A stretch of 64,000 nt of DNA from JAFGXF01 sp963732595 (GTDB taxonomy: Bacteria > Chloroflexota > Anaerolineae > Anaerolineales > Anaerolineaceae), in NCBI GenBank assembly GCA_963732595.1, contig CAVSZZ010000002.1:1798001-1862000 (forward strand), in the 5' to 3' direction. The first letter of the stretch is position 1; each line of letters begins with the position of its first letter. The translations under genes and the position numbers were made by a program. A model generated the notes under the pieces. The model saw only the letters and a list, made by a program, of their open reading frames with translations, made no database searches and was not told the DNA's origin. Shown piece by piece: positions 9,713 through 18,954 of this stretch.

Positions 9713-10627
9713 CACTTCTATCCATCCTTGGCGTTCTTTCCAGTGCCATTTATTCCGGGACCTCGCTGCTGTATACAGCACTTGGGGAAGTCGTTGATGA
9801 ACGTGCCGGGATCGTGAACCTGGGTTTGGAAGGTGTTCTGCTGGTCAGTGCAGCTTCGGGTTTCGCCATGACCGTCCGGACGGGTAACCCCTACCTGGGA
9901 GTATTGACCGCCATGCTGGTGGGCGGGTTGATGAATCTTCTTTTTGGGTATCTGGTCATCACACGAAAGGCAAACCAGCTGGCCAGTGGGTTGGCGGTTA
10001 TGTTCTTTGGTTTTGGACTGAGCGCTATGATCGGCAACCCGTATGTGGGCAAGAGCATACACGCCCTCCCTCGTTTTGAACTTCCCGGATTGTCCTCGTT
10101 GCCGATGGTCTATGCCAGTTTGTTTCAAGTTCGACTTGTTGATTTACCTGGTCATCCCGATGGCCATCCTGGTCTGGTGGCTGCTCTTCCGGACGCGCTG
10201 GGGGTTGGGTGTTCGGGCGGTGGGTGAGAGCACCGATGCCGCTTTTGCCTCGGGTCGGGACCCGCGACGAATCCGCTACCAGGCTTTATTCATTGGCGGA
10301 ATGCTGGCCGGGCTCGGTGCAGCCCATATCTCGATCGCGTATGCCATGAACTGGACTGAGTATATGACCGGTGGGCGGGGTTTCATCGCCGTGGCCCTGG
10401 TCATTTTCAGCCGCTGGCATCCCATTCGAGCCATCGCCGGGGCGCTGCTCTTCAGTGCGGCGGTTGCGCTGCAGTTGGTTCTGCAGAATAGCGGTATTGC
10501 CATTTCACCTTTCCTGCTGGATACACTCCCATATCTGCTGACCATTGTGGTTTTAATCGCCTGGGGTGGTAACCGGAAGCAGTCTGCGCCGGCCAGTCTG
10601 GGCAAGGTTTATCAAGGTTCTCAATGA
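9709..10627 (+). CDS. ABC importer permease 2 (YufQ-like), frameshifted
   Basis: Reads as a 305-residue permease if one base is removed. The first frame contains the family motif GERAGIVNLGLEGV in the form DERAGIVNLGLEGVLL and runs to MVYASLF. The remainder (KFDLLIYLVIPMAILVWW, RAVGESTDAAFASG, TGGRGFIAVALVIF) is in the next frame. The break is at the TTT run 10123-10125 (TTGTTTCAAG; with two T's it reads LFKFDLL). Both halves are well conserved, so a homopolymer sequencing error is the simplest reading. Without correction the first frame would stop at 10227. Partner of the permease at 8657. Confidence 0.85.
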
Positions 10628-10733
10628 GAAGGATATTCTCATCAGTCAGTCTGCCAGGAGGTGACAAAACAAATAGAAGAAAGAGATATTGGTTATCAGG
10701 AAAACAAACTGAATCTGACAGAAGGAGAAGATC

Positions 10734-11873
10734 ATGAATAAGAAGCTTTACAGCATATTGGTAGTTCTTTTGATCGCGGTGTTCACGCTGACAGCCTGTG
10801 GCGCGAAGGAAACCGTCATTCCGACCGAGGTTCCAGAAGTGGTCGCCACAGCCGCTCCCGTGGAAGAAGGACCCTGCCTGATCATTGGCGCGACTTATGG
10901 TGGACCGGTCAACGATGCCGGATATAACCAGGCCATGCACGACAGCGTTATGAAGATCAAGGAAAACATCGCCTGTGTTGAGATCGTCGAGGCGGAGAAC
11001 GTCTACGATGAAGCCGGCGCGACAGCCACCATCGAGCAGATGATCCAACAGGGTGCCAAGATGATCATCGCCACGGCCTTCAGCCACCAACAACCCGCCT
11101 ACGACCTGGCCACCAAGTACCCGGAGGTCATTTTCGAGCACGCTGGCGGTTGGTTGATGGGCGCGAATTTTGCCAATTTTTATGGGAAACCCCCGGATGT
11201 CTGGTTCGCCAAGGGTGTCGCAGCCGGCATGATGACCAAGAGCAACAAGCTTGGCTTTGTGGCTGCCTTCCCGCTGGGCTGGACCCTGACCTTCGCCAAT
11301 GCTTTCCATTTGGGCGCGAAATCCGTCAACCCGGATGTGGTCACCGAGGTCAAATTCACCTATGCCTGGGGCGACAGCGCCAAGGAAGCTGAGGTCACCA
11401 ACGCCCTGATCAATGATGGCGCGGATGTGATCACCATGCATGTCGATTCACCCGCCACGGTTCTCTCGACGGCCGAATCCCGCGGTGTTTATTCCATCGG
11501 CTTCCAATCGCTGGCGGCCCAGCAATTCGCCCCCAAGTACTGGATCGTGGGCAGCGGGTTTACCCTGGGTGACAAGCTGACCTGGCTCGCTTCGACCGTA
11601 CTGGATGGTACCTGGACGCCCATCTTCCTGCGCTGCAGCCTGCTCGAGGGTTGCATGGCGTTATCCGAGTTCGGACCGGAAGTACCCCAGGAAGTGATCG
11701 ACAAGGTCAATCAGACGATTGCCGATCTTGATGCTGGCACGATCGTGACCTTTGCCGGACCGATCACGGACCAGGATGGCAATGTGGTTGTAGCCGAAGG
11801 TGCCGTTCTGACCGATGATGAAATGAGCAATGTGAACTGGCTGGTCGAGGGTATGATCGGTTCTCCCAAGTAA
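10734..11873 (+). CDS. BMP/PnrA-family substrate-binding lipoprotein
   Basis: 379 residues, ATG with AAGGAG upstream. Signal peptide with lipobox LTAC (Cys22), then a Thr/Pro/Glu-rich linker and a two-lobed periplasmic-binding fold of the BMP (Bmp/Med/PnrA) family. Recognisable stretches are GPVNDAGYNQAMHDSV, the acidic VYDEAGATATIEQMIQQGA, ANFYGKPPDVWFAKGVAAG and a late GDKLTW. These bind purine nucleosides in characterised members. It is last in the importer unit; the ATPase-permease-permease-binding protein order is unusual only in that the binding protein comes last. A GC-rich hairpin follows. Confidence 0.92.
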   Translation: MNKKLYSILVVLLIAVFTLTACGAKETVIPTEVPEVVATAAPVEEGPCLIIGATYGGPVNDAGYNQAMHDSVMKIKENIACVEIVEAENVYDEAGATATIEQMIQQGAKMIIATAFSHQQPAYDLATKYPEVIFEHAGGWLMGANFANFYGKPPDVWFAKGVAAGMMTKSNKLGFVAAFPLGWTLTFANAFHLGAKSVNPDVVTEVKFTYAWGDSAKEAEVTNALINDGADVITMHVDSPATVLSTAESRGVYSIGFQSLAAQQFAPKYWIVGSGFTLGDKLTWLASTVLDGTWTPIFLRCSLLEGCMALSEFGPEVPQEVIDKVNQTIADLDAGTIVTFAGPITDQDGNVVVAEGAVLTDDEMSNVNWLVEGMIGSPK

Positions 11874-11890
11874 ACAAATCCTTTTCTCCT

Positions 11891-11920
11891 CCGACAGGCG
11901 GCCTCCCGGCCACCTGTCGG
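11891..11920 (+). terminator. GC-rich hairpin after the binding-protein gene
   Basis: CCGACAGGCGGCC pairs with GGCCACCTGTCGG with one mismatch (loop TCCC). There is no T-tract, so it may protect the 3' end of the abundant binding-protein message or reduce read-through rather than terminate fully. Confidence 0.5.
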
Positions 11921-12020
11921 AAAACATGTGCACGATTACATGACTGCAATTATCATTAAGTTGAGTTTATTATTCGTCGCCCTCCAGGATTCATACCCTG
12001 CCTGGAATTGTGAGGTAAAC

Positions 12021-13262
12021 ATGGATATCAAACAAAAAATAGATCAGGCCAATGAAGAAGCAGTCAAACGCATGATCGATGGAAACCCGGTCCTGGTGGA
12101 TGTCGCCCCGGCCGGAGAGGTCATCCCGGGCATGCAGGGGAAGATGATCACGCACTCGGGACCGCCGATCGAATGGGAGCGCATGTGTGGTGCCCAACGA
12201 GGGGCGATCATCGGCCAGGTCATCTACGAAGGCTGGGCTGATTCACCTGATGCGGCCATCGCAGCTGCTCGACAAGGGTGGAGTCGTATTGGAACCGAAC
12301 CACCACCATGACACCGTCGGACCGATGGCTGGCACCATCTCGCCATCCTCGCCGGTTTGGGTGGTTGAGAACCGGGCATTTGGCAACAAAGCCTTCTGCC
12401 GCCAGGTGGAGGGCGCCCAACAGTTCGGCGATTACCACGATGAAGCGCTGAATGCGCTGCGCAAATGGCGGGACGTCTGGGGACCGACTTTTCGAAGGCT
12501 CTGAAGACCATCGGTGGATTGGAATTAAAACCGATCATCACCAAAGCCCTGCAGATGGGAGACGAGTTGCATAACCGCCATTCAGCCTCCTCCAGCCTTT
12601 TCGCGAATGAGATGGCCAATGCGTTGGCCAGGACGGAACTACCCAAAGAGAACATGTTCGCCACGCTCGGATATGTCACTCACCACGAGCTGATTTTTCT
12701 TGGGTTGGCCATGGCGGCCGGCAAGGCGATTGCGGACCCGGCACGGGATGTTGAGTACAGCACGATGGTGACAGCCATGTGCCGCAACGGGACTGAGTTC
12801 GGAATCCGCGTGAGTGGGCTCGGGGATGAATGGTTCACTGCGCCCTCTCCATTGGTTGAGGGATTGTACATGCCAGGTTTTTCCGCTGCGGATGCAGGAT
12901 TTGATATGGGTGATTCCGCCATCACCGAAACGGTGGGCTGGGGCGGTTTTGTCCTGGGTGGAGCTGCAGCAATCCTCAGCCTGGTAGGCGGCACGCCGGA
13001 GGAAGCTCTGGGATACACACGTGAGATGCGAACCATCACCCTGGCAGAGCACCCGACTTACCGCATGCCTGCCTTTGGTTTCACCGGTGCGCCGATCGGC
13101 ATCGATATTCGCAAGGTTGTGCAGACCGGTTCGACTCCCATCATTGATACAGCGATCGCTCACAAGGATCCCGGTTACCCCAAGATCGGCGCCGGCCTGG
13201 TGCGTGCTCCCATGGAGTGCTTCAAGAAAGCGTTGATCGCATTCAGCCAAAAGTATCAATGA
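12021..13262 (+). CDS. DUF1116 protein (YlbE/YahG family), two compensating frameshifts
   Basis: With two corrections this is a 413-residue YlbE/YahG-type protein. ATG 12021 has GAGG upstream. Frame one gives IDQANEEAVKRM, VIPGMQGKMITHSGPPIEWERM and QVIYEGWADSPDAAIA. The middle (LLDKGGVVLEPNHHHDTVG, GPMAGTISPSSPVWVVENRA) is in the next frame after an extra base near 12262. The end returns to the first frame through a missing T in ACTTTTCG near 12487 (TFSKALKTIGG, ALQMGDELHNR, FGIRVSGLGDEWFTAP, DMGDSAITETVG, IGAGLVRAPMECF). Conserved motifs are intact throughout. In E. coli, YlbE with FdrA and YlbF has been linked to oxamate carbamoyltransferase in allantoin degradation; applying that here is inference. 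Confidence 0.82.
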
Positions 13263-13284
13263 GTTGTTAAATAAGGCAATCACC

Positions 13285-14827
13285 ATGACATTCGGTTTCC
13301 GAATCCTGAAGAACCAGTACTTCGACTCAGTCTTTCTGATGCGTGTCAACCGGCGCTTGTCAGATGAAACAGGCATCACGGATAGCGCTGTCCTGACGGG
13401 CAGTGAAAGCAACCGCAAGTTATTGGCCGAACTCAAGCTTTACGATGCCCGCATGGATGAGGTTGGCGCAGGGGACCTGATCGTCGCACTGCAGGCAGAT
13501 TCTGATGCGGCGCTGGAATCCGCCCTGGCGAAGCTGCCGGAATTTCTGAAGGGGGGTGGGGGAGCGCCTTCCGAGGTTCGCTACCGCACGCTCGAAGAAG
13601 GCTTGCTGGCGAAACCGGCTGCCAATCTGGCCGTGATCTCCATCCCGGGCGAATTCGCCGCCCGCGAAGCCCAAAAAGCGCTTGAACGTGGTTTGAATGT
13701 GTTCCTGTTCAGTGACAATGTTAACCTTGATGATGAGTTGTCCATTAAAAACTTTTGCGTCCGGAAGACGCTTGCTGGTGATGGGTCCTGATTGCGGGAC
13801 CACCATACTGGGCGGAACCGGTATCGGTTTCGCCAATGCCGTTCGCAAGGGATCGATCGGTGCCATCGGCCCTTCCGGGACCGGTTTACAGGAATTCACC
13901 AGCCTGGTACATCAGGCCGGATATGGCATCTCACATGCCATCGGCACCGGCAGCCATGACCTTTCGGATGCCATTGGTGGAATCACAACGCTCAGTGGAT
14001 TGGATTTACTCGAAAGGGATGCAAGCACCGATGTCATTGCGGTCATCTCCAAACCACCGGGCAGCCGGACCATGGAAAAACTGGTCAACCGGCTGCGCGC
14101 TTGCAGTAAACCGGTTGTTGCCTGCTTCCTGGGTGTTCCACCCGGCGGGCAGGATATCCTGGGGAAGTATGAATCCTGCGAGACCATCGATGATGCGGTT
14201 AACACTGCAATTCGGTTGACCTGTGGCAAAATCCCCGAAACCGGGCAGGAGAAACCGCGAGACACAACGGAATCGATTTCCGGGAGCCTGGGGTATTCTG
14301 CAACTCAGAAATACCTGCGCGGCTTGTTCGCCGGAGGGACTTTCTGCTACCAAACCCAGCATACCTTTCGCAGCCATGGTTATGAGCTATATTCGAATGC
14401 GCCTCTGGATAAAAAGATGCTGGTTGCCCATCCAACGCGCAGCCAAGGACACTGTGTGATCGACATGGGCGACGATTACTTCACCCAGGGAAAACCACAT
14501 CCCATGATCGATGGGACTGAAAGGCGTAAACGCATTCTCGAGGAAGCCCGGGATCCTGAAGTAAAGGTGTTATTGCTGGACTTCGTTTTGGGGTACAACG
14601 CTTCCAAAGACCCGGCAGGCGAACTGGCGGATGCGATTCGGGAAGCCAGAGAGATGGTCAAGACCCGGAAAGGCTGTTTACCGGTTGTCGCATCTATTTG
14701 CGGGACAGACCTGGATTCCCAGGATCTAAAACTGCAGACGCAGATTCTGCAAGAGGCAGGCGCTGTGGTTTTTCAAAGCAACGCCCGGGCAGCCCGGTAC
14801 AGCCTTGAGCTGCTGGGCAGAGGTTGA
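13285..14827 (+). CDS. fdrA: FdrA family protein, frameshifted
   Basis: About 513 residues after removal of one A. ATG 13285 (MTFGFRILKNQYFDSVFLM) is preferred to a TTG 21 bases upstream. The N-terminal part is an FdrA-specific domain. From about residue 155 it is a succinyl-CoA-synthetase-like, CoA-ligase Rossmann region: GPDCGTTILGGTGIGF, IGPSGTGLQEFTSLVHQAG, GTGSHDLSDAIGG, then a flavodoxin-like second half (KVLLLDFVLGYNASKDPAGE). The frame breaks in the A-run at 13747-13751 (ATTAAAAACT; four A's restore SIKTFASGRRLLVMGPDCG). It lies right after the DUF1116 gene, the usual partner. Role inferred by family: a carbamoyl-transfer step in ureide/purine catabolism. Confidence 0.85.
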
Positions 14828-14828
14828 T

Positions 14829-15005
14829 ATGGAAGAGCAAAAGAATAACGATCTATTGAATGAACCTCTGGTGGTGATCAATATCGGGTTGAAGGGATTT
14901 GCCGAGGCGCTGGAAGCCCAGGATGTGGACGTGCTTCAGATCGATTGGGTGCCGCCGGCAGGCGGAGACCATGAGCTGATGGATATTCTGGATAAGTTAT
15001 TGTAA
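14829..15005 (+). CDS. Small FdrA-associated domain protein
   Basis: 58 residues, starting one base after the fdrA stop. The core LVVINIGLKGFAEALEAQ, then DVLQIDWVPPAGGD, matches what databases call an 'fdrA domain protein'. From memory, the same segment forms the N-terminus of longer DUF1116 (YahG-type) proteins. The DUF1116 protein at 12021 lacks it, so here the domain appears to be encoded as a separate polypeptide at the other end of the module. Probably a structural subunit of the same complex. A terminator follows after five bases. Confidence 0.72.
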   Translation: MEEQKNNDLLNEPLVVINIGLKGFAEALEAQDVDVLQIDWVPPAGGDHELMDILDKLL

Positions 15006-15010
15006 AGAGA

Positions 15011-15045
15011 GGATCTTTCATCCTGACCGGGTGAAAGATCCTTTT
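15011..15045 (+). terminator. Terminator of the importer/FdrA operon
   Basis: Perfect 10-bp stem GGATCTTTCA/TGAAAGATCC with an 11-base loop, followed by TTTT. It lies a few bases after the stop codon at 15005. Confidence 0.88.
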
Positions 15046-15117
15046 GTTAATGCCTGATTGATCCTGCCTGCGGGTGATTTGATCACCCGGATTCTATATA
15101 TTACCGGAAGGCAGGTT

Positions 15118-16731
15118 TCACCGGATGCGTCCATAAAGTTCCATCAGGGGAATCCCCTGATAATCCAGTTCATAGACCGGTGTTTGGGTGCTCAAGACCT
15201 GCAAGGGTTGATAACGCTCCGCGCCATATTCACCATATTGGGTTTGGCGGTAATCCAGAATGTACCAGTCGGCCGCCTTAAAATCGAAGTATCCCATCCC
15301 GATATTCAGCACCACCACATCCCGGCGCAAGCGGCCGATCTTCTGGTAATACTTGAGCACATCGAACGACCACGCCTGGGTCCAGATCGTATCCCCGGAA
15401 GCGGCGTGTGCATTGATGTATGGAATGGCCGCGGCATATGTTTCACACCAGTAAGTGGTCTCCAATCCCATCCGTGTGGCGCCAGGCAGCCCGCCCACAC
15501 CCTCAGAGTAGTAGGAGAGCAGATTCGGGTACAACCGGATGGTATCCAGCGTCTGAGGGGTCGGTAGAGCCAAACCGAGGATCAACGTCATCGGAGTCGC
15601 CAGTGAACTATGCCTGGTTTTTTCCAAATAATTCCGCAAGCGGGTTGTCAGCCAGCCAAACCCGATCCCGGCCAGGGCGGCGATGAAGGGATAAACCGGC
15701 ATGAACAGGCGGTCATTGTCATAAAGCAGGGTTTTTCCAAACGAGAATGGCAGGATGGCGACCAGCAAATTGATAATCAACAACCAGGCCAGCCCGCCAT
15801 CACTGTGGGATTTCACCGAGCGTGCTACCCCGAGCAGGAAAAGAATCATGACGGTCAGCGGCACCACCGCCCACAGGATCAGGTAAACGTAGAACCAAGG
15901 CGGGGGTGTATACACAATCCCCTGAAACCACTGTCCGATGGCAAAATGGTTGGTATGGAAATTCACATATGCCAGAAGACGGGACCATGTATCGTGATAA
16001 AGCCACGGCCAGACCGCGAAGAAAGTGAACACCGCTGTCAGGCCCATCAAGACCAGGCGCAGCAGGTTCGTCCATTTTCTACGAAAAAGAAGAATCCACA
16101 TCAGAGGAATTATTAAAATGAAGACACCATTGAGCTTGGTAGCAACCGCCAATCCCCACATCACTCCCCATAAAAGTCCCCAGGCCCAGCTTTTCCGGTC
16201 GACAGTCATCCAGAAAACAAAAATGAACAGGAACCACATCACGCTGACCGGAACATCCAGACTGGCCAGGTGGGCATGGAAGAAGAAACGCGGCATGGAA
16301 AGCAGTGCCAGGGCAGCGAGCAATCCGGCTCCTTTTCCATAGCTCTTCGCGATCATTGTGTAAAGCAGGGTTACCAATAGTGCCACCATCAGGATAGGAC
16401 CCAGCCGTATTGCCAACAATTGATTGGAAATATGGAGAACCTGCCTGGCTGCCAGCCAGATCAAACCCGCCCAGGCTTTTGCCACCGGCGGATGCTCGTG
16501 GTTGGGCGCCCAGTACAGGTCGATGGTGCCGGAGTTGTATGCCTGACCGGGATCAATAAACAGCATTTTGAACCAGGTGGAATAGGATTGCGCCGCCGGT
16601 ATATAGGCCGGTTCGTCCCACGTAACCCCGATCGAATCTGCCGTGAAGTAGAGCAGCAGGCTCACCCCAACGAACAGAACGAGTGCGATGATGCGGTTCT
16701 CAATGCCTTTTTTGGTTTTATGAATGGTCAT
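15118..16731 (-). CDS. PMT/ArnT-like membrane glycosyltransferase
   Basis: 537 residues with about eleven membrane segments. The first periplasmic loop carries VTWDEPAYIPAAQSY; the acidic D-E pair after the first helix is the catalytic/metal-site signature of GT-C enzymes of the GT39/GT83 type. A second loop motif, NHEHPPVAKAWAGL, matches the EHPPL-like segment of this family. Such enzymes move a sugar from a polyprenyl-phosphate carrier to protein or lipid on the outer face of the membrane. Acceptor and sugar cannot be told. It is convergent with the FdrA operon and lies about 120 bases after hypB on the same strand. Confidence 0.85.
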   Translation of the reverse strand: MTIHKTKKGIENRIIALVLFVGVSLLLYFTADSIGVTWDEPAYIPAAQSYSTWFKMLFIDPGQAYNSGTIDLYWAPNHEHPPVAKAWAGLIWLAARQVLHISNQLLAIRLGPILMVALLVTLLYTMIAKSYGKGAGLLAALALLSMPRFFFHAHLASLDVPVSVMWFLFIFVFWMTVDRKSWAWGLLWGVMWGLAVATKLNGVFILIIPLMWILLFRRKWTNLLRLVLMGLTAVFTFFAVWPWLYHDTWSRLLAYVNFHTNHFAIGQWFQGIVYTPPPWFYVYLILWAVVPLTVMILFLLGVARSVKSHSDGGLAWLLIINLLVAILPFSFGKTLLYDNDRLFMPVYPFIAALAGIGFGWLTTRLRNYLEKTRHSSLATPMTLILGLALPTPQTLDTIRLYPNLLSYYSEGVGGLPGATRMGLETTYWCETYAAAIPYINAHAASGDTIWTQAWSFDVLKYYQKIGRLRRDVVVLNIGMGYFDFKAADWYILDYRQTQYGEYGAERYQPLQVLSTQTPVYELDYQGIPLMELYGRIR

Positions 16732-16851
16732 CCGTATCAGCCTTTAAGCAGATTTATTTTTAGCCTGAATCGACAGGCGATATTTAACCCTCAACAGGGA
16801 TGTCCTTGATCAATATTTTTGGCATCCCTTTTTCGGCAAGCCGATCGTGCG

Positions 16852-17529
16852 TTATTGGGTTGTCTGGTTTTTTTGTGTTTCCAGCCAGTCCAGCCACGCC
16901 TGCAGTCCTTCGCGGGTGTAGGTGGAGGTCTTGATGATCTTCGCCTGGGGGTTGACCTTGTGGATGTTCTTTTCGGTGAGCGCCAGGTCGAAATTCAAGT
17001 GTGGGATCAGGTCGATCTTGGTCAGGACAGCAGCGCTCGACAGGTGAAAGATGAGCGGGTACTTGAGGGGTTTTTCCTCACCCTCGGTCACGCTCATCAA
17101 GACCACCTTGGCATGTTCACCCAGGTCGAACTCTGCCGGGCAGATCAGGTTGCCGACGTTCTCGATGAAAAGCATGTCCAGCCCACCCACCGCCAGTTCA
17201 GCAACGGCCTTCTTGATCAAACCGGCATCCAGGTGGCAGGCCTGGCCGGTGTTGACCTGCCGGACGGGGAAGCCGGTTTCGGCGATGCGCTGCGCATCCA
17301 GGTCGGTCTGCTGGTCGCCCTCGATGACAGCGCAGCTCATTTTACCCTTCAGGGCTTTCAGGGTCTCGACCAGCAGGCTGGTTTTGCCGGAGCCCGGTGA
17401 ACTGATCAGGTTGACAACCAAGATACCCTGCTGGTTGAACCAGGCACGGTTCTCCGCTGCCAGCCGGTCGTTCTCGGTCAGGATGCGGGTTTCGACCGGG
17501 ATGGTTTTCAGCTTCCCGGGTTCACGCAT
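16852..17529 (-). CDS. hypB: HypB, hydrogenase nickel-incorporation GTPase
   Basis: 225 residues. G1/Walker A is SSPGSGKT (43-50), G3 region ENVGNLIC (123-130), G4 TKID (170-173). The metal-binding CH pair is at 98-99 (NTGQACHLDA), with the further ligand Cys130. The N-terminus lacks a poly-His stretch, so it is the regulatory rather than nickel-storing type. HypB delivers nickel to [NiFe]-hydrogenase large subunits with HypA, whose gene overlaps its start by eight bases. No hydrogenase or hypCDEF gene is in this window. Confidence 0.96.
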   Translation of the reverse strand: MREPGKLKTIPVETRILTENDRLAAENRAWFNQQGILVVNLISSPGSGKTSLLVETLKALKGKMSCAVIEGDQQTDLDAQRIAETGFPVRQVNTGQACHLDAGLIKKAVAELAVGGLDMLFIENVGNLICPAEFDLGEHAKVVLMSVTEGEEKPLKYPLIFHLSSAAVLTKIDLIPHLNFDLALTEKNIHKVNPQAKIIKTSTYTREGLQAWLDWLETQKNQTTQ

Positions 17530-17872
17530 CTTTTTCGCCGGTTATGAATTTCACCACCATCTCACGCCCCTGCAGGATCAGGAAATCCTCGGCGCCGCAA
17601 TTCGGGCAGAGCAGATCATCCGGTGCGCCGCTGTATTCACCTTCGCATTTCTTGCAGCGCAGCAGCAGGGGGGTCTTTTCGATCACCAGCTCGGCATTCT
17701 CGATCGAGGTGTCCTTGGTCATCACCTGAAAGGCAAAATCCAGCGCATCCGCTTCGATGCCGGTGAACTGGCCGATCTGGATGGTGATACCGGTGATGCG
17801 TGTCAGGCCATTTTCGCGTGCCACATCTTTGGCGATTCCCAGGATGCTTTCAGCAATACCAGCTTCATGCAT
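17522..17872 (-). CDS. hypA: HypA, hydrogenase nickel metallochaperone
   Basis: 116 residues, the usual length. The N-terminal MHE supplies the nickel ligands (His2). A zinc site is formed by Cys73, Cys76, Cys89 and Cys92 (LRCKKC...LLCPNCG). It works with HypB, translated from the overlapping downstream frame, to insert nickel into hydrogenase. Start codon and ends agree with the family. Confidence 0.96.
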   Translation of the reverse strand: MHEAGIAESILGIAKDVARENGLTRITGITIQIGQFTGIEADALDFAFQVMTKDTSIENAELVIEKTPLLLRCKKCEGEYSGAPDDLLCPNCGAEDFLILQGREMVVKFITGEKDA

Positions 17873-17933
17873 GTCTGACCTTCCATTCTATTGATAGGGG
17901 TGAACCGGTGAGGACCACCGGTGATCACCTTAA

Positions 17934-18554
17934 TCATACCTTTGCTCTTTCTATTCTCGCCGGAATCTTCAGTGAAAGATCGATGTTCGGAGTGCCGTAC
18001 AACCTCATAAGGACAAGATTCAGGTTGTCCGGGTTGAGCAGGCGGATGTACTGGCGCGCGATATCGACCCGCAGGTCCCGCTCGAGACCGGCGGATGTCT
18101 CGAAGACCGCCAGGAGTTGCTCCGCGTTATCATCCGCTGCGATGCGGTTGATCGACAGCACCCCGCATCCCAGGCAGAGGTGGATGAGCATTAATTCGCC
18201 GTCATCGCTGCCGTACTTGTTGTGGGATGCCTTGAGGGTCAGCCCGATCGGGCGCATGGCTGCGCGGCAGTCCGAACGGCGGTCGCCGGGCTTGTCGTGA
18301 TCGAGGTGCCTGGAATGCAGGCAGTACGGGCAGTGGTTGCGGTGTTTTACACCGGCCACTGCCGGATCGCTCTCCACCCAGGCTTTGCAGTGGCAGCACC
18401 TGAATGAGGGGTTCTCCAGGCTGGATCGATCTCGGCGGGAGGTATCCATCTCCTCATTGAGGGCGTGAGCGAAGACATGACGATGGTTAATTCTTTCAAT
18501 GGCGGGCTGGTCGGATTCGTCATCCAGCCAGCGCCAGTTATTCTTGGTAGACAT
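17934..18554 (-). CDS. RNHCP-domain zinc-ribbon protein
   Basis: 206 residues. The RNHCP domain occupies about residues 50-165: FRCCHCKAWV, then KHRNHCPYCLHSRHLD with the name-giving R-N-H-C-P, DRRSDCRAAMRPIGL, and CLGCGVLSINRIAADDN. The Cys/His pairs predict two zinc ribbons. The C-terminal 40 residues are charged and unique. RNHCP proteins are uncharacterised; nucleic-acid or translation-linked roles are only guesses. The ATG is preceded, within 60 bases, by a terminator-like hairpin (see 18573-18613), so expression may be controlled by attenuation. Confidence 0.82.
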   Translation of the reverse strand: MSTKNNWRWLDDESDQPAIERINHRHVFAHALNEEMDTSRRDRSSLENPSFRCCHCKAWVESDPAVAGVKHRNHCPYCLHSRHLDHDKPGDRRSDCRAAMRPIGLTLKASHNKYGSDDGELMLIHLCLGCGVLSINRIAADDNAEQLLAVFETSAGLERDLRVDIARQYIRLLNPDNLNLVLMRLYGTPNIDLSLKIPARIERAKV

Positions 18555-18572
18555 GATTGCACCAGACTTTCG

Positions 18573-18613
18573 AAATAAAAAATGCCAGCCAACGGGGATT
18601 TCCCGTGGCTGGC
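18573..18613 (-). terminator. Terminator-like attenuator in the RNHCP leader
   Basis: On the minus strand GCCAGCC(A)CGGG pairs with CCCGT-T-GGCTGGC, with one bulged base, and is followed by six T's then ATTT. It ends about 18 bases before the RNHCP start codon. There is no minus-strand gene immediately upstream for it to terminate, so conditional attenuation is plausible. Confidence 0.7.
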
Positions 18614-18701
18614 AGGGGTTTACACGATAAACCAGTCTGGATTTCAGACCGGTCGCTTGTTCAATTCAATAACGGCAGGGTGAATACTGAAAGCGCCGTG
18701 A

Positions 18702-18739
18702 TTAAATTAAAAACCACGGGGCATGGCGCGCCCGTGGTT
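18702..18739 (-). terminator. Second terminator-like hairpin, minus strand
   Basis: AACCACGGG and CCCGTGGTT form a 9-bp stem around a 10-base loop and are followed on the minus strand by TTTTTAATTT. It lies about 90 bases upstream of the attenuator at 18573-18613, and a further hairpin (18631-18653, CAGACCGGT/ACCAGTCTG type) lies between them. Confidence 0.6.
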
Positions 18740-18954
18740 CAGGCAGGGTCTCAAGACCCGCTTAATCAGGCACTTCCATGCGATGTATATTTGAACAAGA
18801 CGACCGTTGTGCTTTGCAAGAAAATTCGATTCCTTATTTTTCCAATAAGCGTCAAATATATCATGTGAGGTTTAAATGGTCAAGATATTTTATTTTGGTC
18901 ATAAGGGAGTGTAGGAGCGCACCGCTTAATAGTAGCAGGCCCAGCTATATAATC

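Noticed and set aside
18557..18868. Plus-strand open frame of 103 codons starting with TTG in the RNHCP upstream region
   Set aside because: No ribosome site, no family match, and the segment is better explained by hairpins on the minus strand.
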